Origin: Ignavibacteriales bacterium
GTDB lineage: Bacteria > Bacteroidota > Ignavibacteria > Tepidaquicellales > Tepidaquicellaceae
DNA: 64,000 nucleotides
Reading direction: 5' to 3'
Assembly: GCA_020635255.1 (NCBI GenBank)
Contig: JACKAC010000001.1
Location: 372,001-436,000 of the forward strand
Shown: piece after piece, positions 36,142-44,652 of the stretch
Layout: each line of letters opens with the position of its first letter
Position numbering within the stretch: the first letter of the stretch is position 1
The notes under the pieces: model-generated
Seen by the model: the letters and a program-made list of their open reading frames with translations, nothing else
What the model was told of the DNA's origin: nothing
Database searches by the model: none
Position numbers and translations under genes: made by a program

Positions 36142-36225
36142 TGCTCAAAGGGGGAGTCGAACCCCCACCCCGTTGCCAGGACTGCGCCCTGAACGCAGCG
36201 CGTCTACCAGTTCCGCCATTTGAGC
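36142..36225 (-). tRNA. tRNA-Leu (anticodon CAG)
   Basis: An 84-base class II tRNA on the reverse strand. The acceptor arms GCTCAAA/TTTGAGC pair fully and the discriminator is A. The anticodon stem CTGCG/CGCAG encloses loop TTCAGGG with anticodon CAG. It has a long variable arm and T stem GGGGG/CCCCC with loop TTCGACT. CCA is not encoded. It is placed just upstream of recJ. Confidence 0.95.
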
Positions 36226-36385
36226 TGGAAATAGTCTCCATTATGACACAGAGACGGCATAACGGAATGTAAAAATATAATCTTAGAATTGCAATCAATT
36301 TAGCTTGGCTTGCACCCCATTCCGGTAAAATTTAACATTGGCTATTAGACTTGAACTAATAGGAAGTGTTTTCATAAATTACCTT

Positions 36386-37144
36386 ATGATACAGGTAAAT
36401 AATGTATTTAAAGAATATCCCGGTGGAGTGAAAGCGCTCGAAGGGGTGTCCTTTAATATACAAAAAGGGGATATCTGCGGTTATATAGGAGCCAATGGCG
36501 CCGGTAAAAGCACCACAGTAAAGATACTTACCGGCATGCTGGAATTTGATAAGGGTGAGGTTGTCATCGGGGGAATAAATGTTAAGGATGATCCCGTAGG
36601 ACTGAAAAAGATAATCGGTTATGTGCCCGAATCCGGCAATATGTTTAATTCCCTCACTCCAAGAGAGTTTCTTAGCTTCATTACGGAAGTAAGGAACATC
36701 GGGAGCGACATAGCAAAACACCGCATCGAAGGATTCGCTTCGATATTCGACCTTACCGCGATGCTTGACTCTTCACTCTCCACTCTTTCGAAAGGGAATA
36801 AGCAAAAAGTACTAATAACCTCTGCTCTCCTGCACGACCCTGAGGTGATTTTTCTGGATGAACCTCTTAACGGGCTGGACGCAAATACCATTTTTACATT
36901 CCGTGACATGATAGAGGACTTCTCGCGAAGAGGGAAGACCATCTTTTATTGTTCACACCTGCTTGATGTAATAGAAAAGATTTCCTCACGCATACTGCTC
37001 ATCGATAAAGGCAGGATTGTTCTCGATAAAAACACCCTGGAACTGAAAGGCTCAAAAGATTATACTAACCTCGAAACCCTGTTTAAGTCACTCGAACCCG
37101 AAGAAAATAGAAAAAAGTTTTCTTATGAAGAGATTTTTGGTTAG
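36386..37144 (+). CDS. ABC transporter ATP-binding protein without adjacent permease
   Basis: A 252-residue ATPase with Walker A GANGAGKST, signature LSKGNKQK (in place of LSGGQ), Walker B VIFLDEP and the switch region FYCSHLLDVIEKI. These resemble ATPases of ABC-2 exporters. The start is ATG 36386 (MIQVNNVFKEY), where family alignment begins; TTG 36338 would add 16 unrelated residues. It overlaps the following outer-membrane protein gene by 20 bases and has no permease beside it, which is unusual. Confidence 0.85.
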   Translation: MIQVNNVFKEYPGGVKALEGVSFNIQKGDICGYIGANGAGKSTTVKILTGMLEFDKGEVVIGGINVKDDPVGLKKIIGYVPESGNMFNSLTPREFLSFITEVRNIGSDIAKHRIEGFASIFDLTAMLDSSLSTLSKGNKQKVLITSALLHDPEVIFLDEPLNGLDANTIFTFRDMIEDFSRRGKTIFYCSHLLDVIEKISSRILLIDKGRIVLDKNTLELKGSKDYTNLETLFKSLEPEENRKKFSYEEIFG

Positions 37145-39041
37145 CATGGCATTTTTTTCATGTACTGTCTCCTGCTTTGCTCAAAGCCAGGACAGCATTA
37201 CTTCTATTGATATAGACTCCGTGCTCACCGGGAATTTCTTCCTTACTGACTTTGACAACAACGTCAGCAGTGCGTTCCTTACATCCCGCGTTAATTATGA
37301 ATACGAGAATAAGCAATTCAGATTTTTCCTCAATAATAGTTTCAAATCCAACATAACCAAATTACAGGAAAACTTCATTCGTGATTTTGACGACCTTACA
37401 ATGATAATTGATTATAAAGTAGCGAACGACTTCTATACGGGGCTTGGCACCAGCATCAGTACATTATCGGATGATAAAAACGTCACCCTAAATCAAAGCG
37501 CGCACAATTTCTACTTTACTAACTTCGATTTTTACCCGACCTACGGATTATACCTCAATTCAAAACTCGGTTACCTCACCGATGACCAGATCGGAGAGAA
37601 GAATACGGGCATCCGGGGTGAAATAAATTCCGAATTGACCGATCTCAATATAGAGGATTATCAGACTAATGCGATCGTGCGCCTCTCGTATGAAGACCTG
37701 ACACAAAAAGTTAATTACAATTACCAGCTTGCTTCCGAGGTATATAAAGTTTTCTCCCAATACTCCAATAACAGAGCTCGCGTAGGTTATTATAATAGAC
37801 GTAATGATTTTTATTTCCCGGCTTCGACCGACGTAATGAATACTTTCGGAGTACAGAACAATATAGAGTCCCGCATAGAAAATTACATAAATCTCGAGGA
37901 TGAAGTTCAGTACCTCATCGGTGAGAATTACCTGCTCACAATAAATGGGGGATTTACTTCAAAGAATATATTAAAGGAGCTGAAATATAAATCCAATACC
38001 AGCTCGATCATCTTTGATAATAACTATGATTCCGAGAGAACGGAAAACAGGCTCCGTTTTGGAGCGGACCTTAACTTTGGTTTCCTCAATAATATTACAC
38101 GTATTGGTCTCCTTCACCAGGAGAGATCGGAAAATAACGTCCCAGTGAATCTCGGCGGACTAAGTCCTGCAACGATTCGCCAGCTCGAGGAGGTCGAAAA
38201 AGAGAAGAACAATAACAGCTCCCGAACGTCTCTCTTTCTGGATAATACATACCGCCTTTCCAATACTAACTCGTTTAAATTTTCCGGATCTTCGTCCATA
38301 CTAAAATATGATACCGATAGTGATCAGAATTATGACGACAGGGACGAACTCCTGCTTGTTGGTTCACTTTCTCACATCTATAATAACCTGAATAACTTTA
38401 TACTCGAAACAATATTCGATGCCAGCTCAAATAAACTCTCTTATATATATAAAGAGAGGAGCTCGAACAACAATACAAACACCATATACCGCCTCACTTC
38501 AAATAGTACCTATGCACCTCTGAAACCCTTGCTGATAAAGAACTCCGTGCAGGTGCTTGCTAATTATACAGTTTACGCATTTGAAGACCTGGTGTCACAG
38601 GTCAATAGTTTCTCATACAGACAGCTCACTGTTAAGGATTCAATTTATTATAACATTACAGATAACTTTTTCGTAAATTTATTTACCGGGCTTAAGTTTT
38701 CCGAGCAGGGGGAATTCAATGACGATGAATTCTCGGTACGCCCCCTGAGCTATTTCGAAGACGTCAATATGGCTAGCTCGCTCAATTATCTTTTTTTTGA
38801 ATTTGTAGAGCTTTCCGCAGGGTATAAGTTTTACCAGCAAAAGCGTTACGATTACGTCGACGGAGTAAAAGTATTAAGTAATACGGTGCGCAACTTCGGT
38901 CCTGTTGCCGGGGTAAAAGCCTTTTTAAAAAATAATTCATACATTCACGTTACCGGGGGAATTGATTTCTTTAAGTACGACAATTCGTCGAGCGATAATT
39001 CTTCCGCGTCTGTGCTTGTTAGAATAATTTGGAATATTTGA
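37125..39041 (+). CDS. Putative outer-membrane beta-barrel protein
   Basis: A 638-residue protein I do not recognise. It has a signal peptide ending near CFAQ (residue 19). The rest alternates aromatic and polar residues in strand-like blocks (for example YLIGENYLLTINGGFTSK) and ends in a strand with terminal aromatics (ASVLVRIIWNI), as expected for a large outer-membrane barrel. The gene starts inside the ABC ATPase gene (20-base overlap), so the two are translationally coupled and probably act together. No TonB plug is visible. Confidence 0.65.
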   Translation: MKRFLVSMAFFSCTVSCFAQSQDSITSIDIDSVLTGNFFLTDFDNNVSSAFLTSRVNYEYENKQFRFFLNNSFKSNITKLQENFIRDFDDLTMIIDYKVANDFYTGLGTSISTLSDDKNVTLNQSAHNFYFTNFDFYPTYGLYLNSKLGYLTDDQIGEKNTGIRGEINSELTDLNIEDYQTNAIVRLSYEDLTQKVNYNYQLASEVYKVFSQYSNNRARVGYYNRRNDFYFPASTDVMNTFGVQNNIESRIENYINLEDEVQYLIGENYLLTINGGFTSKNILKELKYKSNTSSIIFDNNYDSERTENRLRFGADLNFGFLNNITRIGLLHQERSENNVPVNLGGLSPATIRQLEEVEKEKNNNSSRTSLFLDNTYRLSNTNSFKFSGSSSILKYDTDSDQNYDDRDELLLVGSLSHIYNNLNNFILETIFDASSNKLSYIYKERSSNNNTNTIYRLTSNSTYAPLKPLLIKNSVQVLANYTVYAFEDLVSQVNSFSYRQLTVKDSIYYNITDNFFVNLFTGLKFSEQGEFNDDEFSVRPLSYFEDVNMASSLNYLFFEFVELSAGYKFYQQKRYDYVDGVKVLSNTVRNFGPVAGVKAFLKNNSYIHVTGGIDFFKYDNSSSDNSSASVLVRIIWNI

Positions 39042-39058
39042 AACAAAATTAAATTTAT

Positions 39059-39484
39059 TTGAAGACTCTCTACATCGAACTCGACAGCCAAAGGTCTGAA
39101 ATCGCAAAATTCGAGGAAGTTCTCGCCCGCGTCAATGAGGAGACCATGTTTGAGATTGAAAGATTTATTAATCTGCAAATAGCTGTCTCTGAAGCGCTCG
39201 TCAATGCCATTGTTCACGGCAATAAGGAAAACCCTTCCAAAAAAGTTCATGTCATTATTAATTATGATAAGGATATGATAGAGGTAAAGGTAAAAGATGA
39301 GGGTGATGGTTTCGATATTTCGATGTTACCCGATCCTACAAACGAAGAGAATCTCCTTAAGGAATCCGGCAGAGGAGTTTACATTATCATGTCGCTCGTA
39401 GATGAGTTCAGTTTTGATTCCAATGACAGCGGTACGGAAATGAGCCTCGTGATCCGCAAAGAAAAAAATTCTACACCGCAATAA
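39059..39484 (+). CDS. ATP-binding anti-sigma-factor-type kinase (RsbW/HATPase_c)
   Basis: A 141-residue GHKL ATPase. The N box is SEALVNAIVHGN, G1 is KDEGDGFD and the G2 loop is GRGVYIIMSLVDE. This matches serine kinases that hold a sigma factor and are released by an anti-anti-sigma protein. No sigma factor or STAS partner is adjacent. The start is TTG 39059. It lies 17 bases after the outer-membrane protein gene. Confidence 0.82.
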   Translation: MKTLYIELDSQRSEIAKFEEVLARVNEETMFEIERFINLQIAVSEALVNAIVHGNKENPSKKVHVIINYDKDMIEVKVKDEGDGFDISMLPDPTNEENLLKESGRGVYIIMSLVDEFSFDSNDSGTEMSLVIRKEKNSTPQ

Positions 39485-39513
39485 AAAAAGTGACGGCAAT
39501 TGCTCACCGTCAC
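39482..39513 (-). terminator. Rho-independent terminator of mdh
   Basis: On the reverse strand GTGACGG/CCGTCAC pairs perfectly around a ten-base loop and is followed by TTTTTTTAT. It lies 26 bases beyond the mdh stop codon. Confidence 0.85.
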
Positions 39514-39538
39514 CTCGTACTCTGATACGAATTTTATT

Positions 39539-40474
39539 TTATCCCTTCATCATATTATCATACACACCCATAACCTCTCGTACTGCTACGGCAGAGTCAT
39601 TGAGCAGTTTCGTTTCGTCTTCGTTCAGTTTTAGCTCTATTATCTCTTCTATTCCGTTAGTGCCCAGCTTTACCGGTACACCAAGGTAGATTTTTTCCAT
39701 GCCGTATTGTCCTTCCAGCCATGCGCATACCGGGAATATCCTTTTCTGATCCCTTACAATTGCCTCTACCATTTGTGCCGCCGCCGCGCCGGGAGCATAC
39801 CATGCTGATGTTCCCATAAGCTGTACCAGCTCGCCTCCGCCTTTCTTTGTCCTCTCTATTATTGGTTGTAATTTTTCGTCGCTGATAAATTCCGTTACAG
39901 GGATACCGCTTACTGTCGTATATCTTGGAAGAGGTACCATCGTATCACCGTGACCGCCCATGAGAACTGCTTGTATGTCTTTCGGTGAGCAGTTCAGCTC
40001 GGTAGCCAGGAATGCTCTGTACCTTGCAGTGTCGAGTATTCCCGCCATACCCATAACCTTGCTCGACGGAAGTCCCGATGTCAGGTACGCGCAGTATGTC
40101 ATTACGTCCAGCGGATTGGATACTACTATTATTATGGTGTCGGGAGAATGTTTCATTATGTTTTCCGTTACCGACTTTACGATACCTGCATTTGTCGAGA
40201 TCAGGTCGTCTCTGCTCATGCCGGGCTTTCTTGGAAGTCCGGAAGTAATTACAACTACGTCCGAGCCTGCCGTTGCCGAATAATCGTTTGTCGAACCGGT
40301 GACCCTTGTGTCATAGCCAAGGATAGGAGCTGTCTGCCATATATCGAGGGATTTTCCCTCTGCAATACCTTCTTTAATGTCGAGGAGTATAATTTCGTTT
40401 ACCAGTTCCTTCTCAGCCGCAACGTTTGCCACTGTTGCGCCTACATTTCCTGCACCTACTACTGTTAATTTCAT
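39539..40474 (-). CDS. mdh: Malate dehydrogenase
   Basis: NAD-dependent enzyme of the TCA cycle, 311 residues, of the lactate-dehydrogenase-like malate dehydrogenase type found in Bacteroidota and Chlorobi. The nucleotide loop is GAGNVGATVA (7-16). SGLPRKPGMSRDDL is the substrate-binding mobile loop with its arginines. VVSNPLDVMTY and the catalytic histidine in GGHGDTMVPL are present. GGAAGAT precedes the ATG. It has its own terminator and lies downstream of the rpmA terminator. Confidence 0.95.
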   Translation of the reverse strand: MKLTVVGAGNVGATVANVAAEKELVNEIILLDIKEGIAEGKSLDIWQTAPILGYDTRVTGSTNDYSATAGSDVVVITSGLPRKPGMSRDDLISTNAGIVKSVTENIMKHSPDTIIIVVSNPLDVMTYCAYLTSGLPSSKVMGMAGILDTARYRAFLATELNCSPKDIQAVLMGGHGDTMVPLPRYTTVSGIPVTEFISDEKLQPIIERTKKGGGELVQLMGTSAWYAPGAAAAQMVEAIVRDQKRIFPVCAWLEGQYGMEKIYLGVPVKLGTNGIEEIIELKLNEDETKLLNDSAVAVREVMGVYDNMMKG

Positions 40475-40503
40475 TTTATCTTCCGTGATTTTAAATTTTT
40501 GAG

Positions 40504-40543
40504 AATAAAAAAAGGTTACCGCTTTTCAGCGATAACCTTTTCC
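40504..40543 (-). terminator. Rho-independent terminator of rplU-rpmA
   Basis: On the reverse strand AAAGGTTATCGC/GCGGTAACCTTT pairs with one mismatch around a short A-rich loop and is followed by a T-run. It lies 21 bases after the rpmA stop. Confidence 0.85.
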
Positions 40544-40563
40544 ATTTACCTGTGGATTAAAAC

Positions 40564-40821
40564 TTATGCATTGGCAGGTTCGACGTTTATAACTTTCTTT
40601 CCTGCCTTATTGGTGAATAACACCTTGCCTTCTATTAATGAAAAGATAGTATAATCTTTTCCTAGACCGACGTTCTTGCCGGGAAGGAACTTAGTTCCTC
40701 TCTGTCTTGCGATAATATTGCCGGCTTTTACTCTTTCACCGCCGAATTTCTTGATACCAAGTCTCTGCGCTTGTGAGTCTCTGCCGTTCTTTGTGCTTCC
40801 TAATCCTTTTTTATGAGCCAT
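40564..40821 (-). CDS. rpmA: 50S ribosomal protein L27
   Basis: An 85-residue ribosomal protein near the peptidyl transferase centre. It starts MAHKKGLGSTKNGRDSQ, the usual L27 N-terminus, followed by GIKKFGGERVKAGNIIARQR. No N-terminal extension of the Firmicutes type is present. It follows rplU by 11 bases. Confidence 0.98.
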   Translation of the reverse strand: MAHKKGLGSTKNGRDSQAQRLGIKKFGGERVKAGNIIARQRGTKFLPGKNVGLGKDYTIFSLIEGKVLFTNKAGKKVINVEPANA

Positions 40822-40832
40822 TTGTTATTCTC

Positions 40833-41144
40833 CTATGCGATTTTGTCTATTGAGATTAATGTGTAATGCTGTTTGTGACCTCTCTTCTTCTGGTATCCTT
40901 TTCTTCTCTTCTTCTTGAATACGATCACTTTTTCATCTCTCACGTGGTCAACGATCGTCGCCTCTATTTTTTTGCCATCGAGTACAGGTGTACCAATTTC
41001 GAACTTGTTTTCGGCGGGTGAGATCATGAGTACCTTGTCAAAAGTTACTTTCTCGCCTGCGTCCTTGCTGATCTTTGGTACATAGATCTTGTCGTTTTCC
41101 TGCACCCTGTACTGGCTGCCCTGTATATCTACTATTGCAAACAT
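40833..41144 (-). CDS. rplU: 50S ribosomal protein L21
   Basis: A 103-residue 23S rRNA-binding protein. It starts MFAIVDIQGSQYRVQENDKI and contains the basic segment VFKKKRRKGYQKKRGHKQHY near the end, both typical of L21. It heads the rplU-rpmA operon with a matched promoter 35 bases upstream. Confidence 0.98.
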   Translation of the reverse strand: MFAIVDIQGSQYRVQENDKIYVPKISKDAGEKVTFDKVLMISPAENKFEIGTPVLDGKKIEATIVDHVRDEKVIVFKKKRRKGYQKKRGHKQHYTLISIDKIA

Positions 41145-41178
41145 ATATTTATCGTCTAAATTCTAATTTATAGAATTA

Positions 41179-41209
41179 CAAATATATCGATATTTTGAAA
41201 TAAATCCAA
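41179..41209 (-). promoter_or_regulatory. Bacteroidota-type promoter for rplU-rpmA
   Basis: On the reverse strand TTG (41209-41207), 20 bases, then TATATTTG (41186-41179) give both elements at the same spacing as the promoters at 8528 and 8639. Predicted start is near 41173, about 29 bases before the rplU ATG. Confidence 0.7.
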
Positions 41210-41287
41210 TGGATAATTTAGGTAAACACTGACTGTAACATTGAATATTGACAATAATTAACCTAACTTAAATAAATGAGGTTGGAA

Positions 41288-41785
41288 ATGAGAAGCTTAT
41301 TATTAGCTGTATTTATGGCGTTTATATTCCTATCCTGTAATTCTAATGACCCAGGAGGCGGTTTGGTGGGATGGAATGATCCTTATGCGGGATCGGAGAT
41401 ACTTGTAACCAATGAGCAGGGTGAAATACTTGGGGGTGATTATGATGACTGGTGCTTACGAGATACGACCTTACCAACAAACGAGCTTAGCTTTTATTTT
41501 GGACCTGCCTATCCTAATCCATCGAGTGGACCGAGTCTTGCAATACAATTTGGATTAAAAGATAGCGCAGTCGTTGATTTTTATTTTCAATCCGACACAT
41601 CAAGGTATTATATTCTCGATAATATGTTCCTGCCCAAAGGAACATTCCAATCTTATATTAGTACCGGTAATTTGCCTATACCGCACGATACAATTGTACA
41701 ATTGAAACTCCACGCTGAATATTCCAACGGTACCGTATTCCCGCAGGTTTTTGAATGCGAGGGTGACGTATTGATAACCAACTAA
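41288..41785 (+). CDS. Hypothetical lipoprotein
   Basis: A protein of 165 residues not recognised. A lipoprotein signal with lipobox FLSC (Cys17) is followed by a glycine-rich linker and a beta-rich domain that begins FGPAYPNPSSG. That segment resembles the start of T9SS or FlgD-like sandwich domains, though the full sorting signature is absent. ATG 41288 is chosen because GAGG stands six bases before it; ATG 41276 is in frame but has no site. It stands alone between divergent rplU and the reverse-strand cassette. Confidence 0.6.
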   Translation: MRSLLLAVFMAFIFLSCNSNDPGGGLVGWNDPYAGSEILVTNEQGEILGGDYDDWCLRDTTLPTNELSFYFGPAYPNPSSGPSLAIQFGLKDSAVVDFYFQSDTSRYYILDNMFLPKGTFQSYISTGNLPIPHDTIVQLKLHAEYSNGTVFPQVFECEGDVLITN

Positions 41786-41831
41786 TAAATCTCTTTGCAG
41801 ATTCGTCAGTAAGAATTCCATTATGGCTTTG

Positions 41832-42386
41832 TCAAATACATCTGTCGAATAGGATTATCAGATCTATTTGAGGGAGCATACCATTTAACTTTACTATACC
41901 GTTTGTAAGGTCGGGATCGTCCTTCAGCTCTGCTATTAATGATTCTATATGGTTTGGTGAAAATGTACGGTTTTGCAGTAGCCCTTTATGTTCGGCGATA
42001 GCGCATATCTGCCGTATAAGTGATGCCGCTTCCTCTATCCTCATTACCGGATTTTGAATTATACGAAGGATCACATTCTGAGCTTCCCTCAATGCCTCTA
42101 CTCCAACCGCTTCTTTTATTTTGCTCTTTGAAGCTCTGCTTTTAAAAGCTATGTCCCCTTCAACCTGCCCTCGTTCCGCCATGATCAACCTGCCTTCCAG
42201 AAGCGAGATGTCCGCCGATTCGGGAATGTTATTTTTTTTCATATAGTCGGAAAGTTCATGGATCCATTCCAGACAGCTGTTAAAAAAATTCCCGCTTCTG
42301 TCCTTTAGAGAGTCGATCAATCCCGGTATTTCCATTTCGCGTTTTTGCAGTTCCTCTACCTGCGGTAAATGTATCGCTTTTATCAT
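41832..42386 (-). CDS. Hypothetical helical protein, third gene of the DUF2589 cassette
   Basis: A 184-residue soluble protein with no signal peptide or membrane segment and no family I recognise. It is predicted mostly helical, with charged amphipathic stretches (for example VEELQKREMEIPGLIDSLKD and NVILRIIQNP). It starts inside the previous gene with a four-base ATGA overlap, so it is translationally coupled to it. It is probably a structural or regulatory companion of the DUF2589 protein. Confidence 0.6.
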   Translation of the reverse strand: MIKAIHLPQVEELQKREMEIPGLIDSLKDRSGNFFNSCLEWIHELSDYMKKNNIPESADISLLEGRLIMAERGQVEGDIAFKSRASKSKIKEAVGVEALREAQNVILRIIQNPVMRIEEAASLIRQICAIAEHKGLLQNRTFSPNHIESLIAELKDDPDLTNGIVKLNGMLPQIDLIILFDRCI

Positions 42387-43078
42387 TCGGGTAATAATTT
42401 ATTTTCGGTATTACCGTCGTCCTTAGTTATAGTATTCCACATGTAGCCGTCTTCAGTGACGGAAAGATTTATAACGGTAAGCTTGTCTTTTTCGACCGCA
42501 TCCCGTAATTCGTTTGCCGTGACGATCACGTCTATTCCTGCTTCCGGGGTCTCGATGTGTTTTGGAAGCTCCTTTATCAATTCGGCTTTGATGCTGTCGG
42601 AGATCTTTGCGAATTTTGTAAAATCGGTTTTTGATTTTACGGTCTTTCTTGCCGCCTGGCTTTCCTCGGTTGTCAGCTGGGATGTGAATTTTTCGGCTAT
42701 GTAGTCCACGGTTGGCGGTAGGGTACTGCCCGATCCCAATTCCTTTATTACCGCTTCTATTCGTTTATCCAGCGTTTCTTTTTCTTCAGCCGTAATAGTA
42801 AGGTTTTCCTTTTTGATCTGCGCAGTGTATATACCGGTAAAAACTTCCTTCATCTTTGGAAAGTTATAGACGGGCGATGCAGTCTTATCCACATCTTTGA
42901 TCGCAATCGGGATATCTAGTTTTATCTCCGGTAATCGCATGTGGGGGAGCGGCATGTTTTTAAGTAGAGGGTGGCTCGCATAGAGCTCTGCCACCCTTAC
43001 TGTTTCAAGGTCTGCCGTTACCCTTGCCTTTACCATTTCCGATAAAAGCATTCCTATATATTCATTTAGTTTTGGCAC
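42383..43078 (-). CDS. Hypothetical protein, second gene of the DUF2589 cassette
   Basis: A 231-residue cytosolic protein of unknown function. Residues 6-30 form an amphipathic helix (YIGMLLSEMVKARVTADLET). Residues 37-54 carry PLLKNMPLPHMRLPEIKL, which lines up without gaps with residues 169-186 of the DUF2589 protein next door. The middle is charged and helical, and the C-terminal 40 residues are strand-like. It lies 13 bases after the DUF2589 gene and overlaps the next by four bases. Confidence 0.65.
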   Translation of the reverse strand: MPKLNEYIGMLLSEMVKARVTADLETVRVAELYASHPLLKNMPLPHMRLPEIKLDIPIAIKDVDKTASPVYNFPKMKEVFTGIYTAQIKKENLTITAEEKETLDKRIEAVIKELGSGSTLPPTVDYIAEKFTSQLTTEESQAARKTVKSKTDFTKFAKISDSIKAELIKELPKHIETPEAGIDVIVTANELRDAVEKDKLTVINLSVTEDGYMWNTITKDDGNTENKLLPE

Positions 43079-43091
43079 GGTGACTATTTTT

Positions 43092-43931
43092 TTAAGTTTG
43101 TGGAGCAGTTTTTGATTTCATTGAATCCTCAAGGATGCCCAGGATCTTTTCCATACCGCCGGGGAGCTCATCCTGTGATGCGTGAACGTGTATGTCCAGC
43201 GCATACGTCCTATCAACTTTTTCTCCCTGGGTATTGGATTTTTGATACGAAAGGGAAGCGTTCAGCTTTACCGAACCTCCGGGCCATCTTTGCTTGAATT
43301 CCAGTGATGCGTCCACACCAAATTTATCCGTCGTATCCTTGTATTCCATAGTGGTGATCTGGGCATGGAATTTTATGTCCACCTCATCTATGCGGATATA
43401 AGGTATCGGTACTATTGAGAGCATCGGAACTTCTATCATCATCTGCCTATATTGCGCCTCTACGTCCGGTACCGCAGAGGTGAAGACAGCCGTCGCTGTT
43501 GCTCCGCTACCGGGATCGTTCGAAACAGGAGTAAGTGAAATACTTGGAGCGCTAGTGTAACCTGATCCGGGGTTGGTTATTGTGACCTTTGTTACTGTGC
43601 CGCCTTCGATCGTCGCTTGGGCTTCTAGACCTGAACCGCCTGATCCTGTATTATCTATATCGACACTGGGAGGAGCGGCATACCCTGATCCCGGTGCAGT
43701 TATATTTATGGAGGTTATACCTGCGGGTGTGCCCGGTATAAAAGGAGATACCTCCTTATCGTACTTAAAGGAAACATAAATTGGTTCATTATCTTCATTA
43801 AAGCCTACTGCTTTTATGAAGTTCACTGTGCTCATTGCAGCCTGAGCCTGCGCGTCAACACATGATGTTAAAGGACCTCCGATCATGCTTGCAAAGTCGA
43901 TCGTTGAGAGTTCCTGACCTGGATTTATCAT
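43092..43931 (-). CDS. DUF2589 family protein interrupted by GSGY repeats
   Basis: A 279-residue protein. Residues 10-60 (FASMIGGPLTSCVDAQAQAA and onward) and 156-279 (VPIPYIRIDEV and DELPGGMEKILGILEDS) match the two ends of DUF2589, a family of unknown function normally about 190-200 residues long. Between them, at about 66-155, are two 40-residue glycine-rich repeats, each with PGSGY and a P-S core, like the GSGY beta-repeats of phage tail and surface proteins. No signal peptide is seen. It is the first gene of a three-gene operon. Confidence 0.8.
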   Translation of the reverse strand: MINPGQELSTIDFASMIGGPLTSCVDAQAQAAMSTVNFIKAVGFNEDNEPIYVSFKYDKEVSPFIPGTPAGITSINITAPGSGYAAPPSVDIDNTGSGGSGLEAQATIEGGTVTKVTITNPGSGYTSAPSISLTPVSNDPGSGATATAVFTSAVPDVEAQYRQMMIEVPMLSIVPIPYIRIDEVDIKFHAQITTMEYKDTTDKFGVDASLEFKQRWPGGSVKLNASLSYQKSNTQGEKVDRTYALDIHVHASQDELPGGMEKILGILEDSMKSKTAPQT

Positions 43932-44178
43932 TTTTTGTTGTGTTTAATTTTTGAAATGTGATTTTTAAAGCAAGTATCTACATTTCTTGCGTCCGCGGGA
44001 GCAATTATGTAAAGACATATGATTTATCCGGAATATTCGGATTACTCCGGGAAGTATCAAATAAATTTTTTCGAAAAAGTAAGTGAGAAAGGATGATATT
44101 TCATAGCTAAAAAGCTACAAAAGTCACAAAAAAAACTTTGATTGGCAAAAAAAAATTTCTAATTGTAATTAAGGGGAA

Positions 44179-44634
44179 TTATTGAAGGTCGTTATTTTTT
44201 AAACGGGAATGGAGCTCATACAAAGCGGTTTTGTTGCTGTCGAATCTTAGTATTTTCGTTGCTTTTTCAAAAGAAAGCCATTTGTATTCAGTATGCTCAT
44301 GAGAAAGAATTATTTTATGATCATGAGCCTCAATGGCAAATGAGTGTTCGTCTACAAGATAGACAGCATCACCCCACTCAGCATGTTCATAAAAAATATA
44401 TGCGGGTATTGAATTATGGGAGGAAAGCTTGTGGAGTTTGCGGTTTTTGGGGATACCTGCTTCTTCATAACATTCTCTGTATGCAGCAAGATGTAATTCC
44501 TCATCATCTTCAACACCTCCTGATATAGCCTGCCAAAAAGGATTGTCAGCCCTTTTAAAAACAGCGAACTCGTATTCGCCTTCCGAATTTTTTCTGAAAG
44601 GGAATACGAGTACGTTAACTGGTTGTCTCGCCAT
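44179..44634 (-). CDS. Nudix hydrolase
   Basis: A 151-residue pyrophosphohydrolase. The Nudix box GGVEDDEELHLAAYRECYEE runs on as AG and is at about 38-59, with the catalytic REcxEE core intact. It cleaves nucleoside-diphosphate-linked substrates and may clean up damaged or signalling nucleotides. The general layout resembles dihydroneopterin triphosphate diphosphatase or NUDT2-like enzymes, but the substrate is not assignable. It lies 18 bases after the desaturase gene. Confidence 0.85.
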   Translation of the reverse strand: MARQPVNVLVFPFRKNSEGEYEFAVFKRADNPFWQAISGGVEDDEELHLAAYRECYEEAGIPKNRKLHKLSSHNSIPAYIFYEHAEWGDAVYLVDEHSFAIEAHDHKIILSHEHTEYKWLSFEKATKILRFDSNKTALYELHSRLKNNDLQ

Positions 44635-44652
44635 TTAATTGAATAGAAATTT

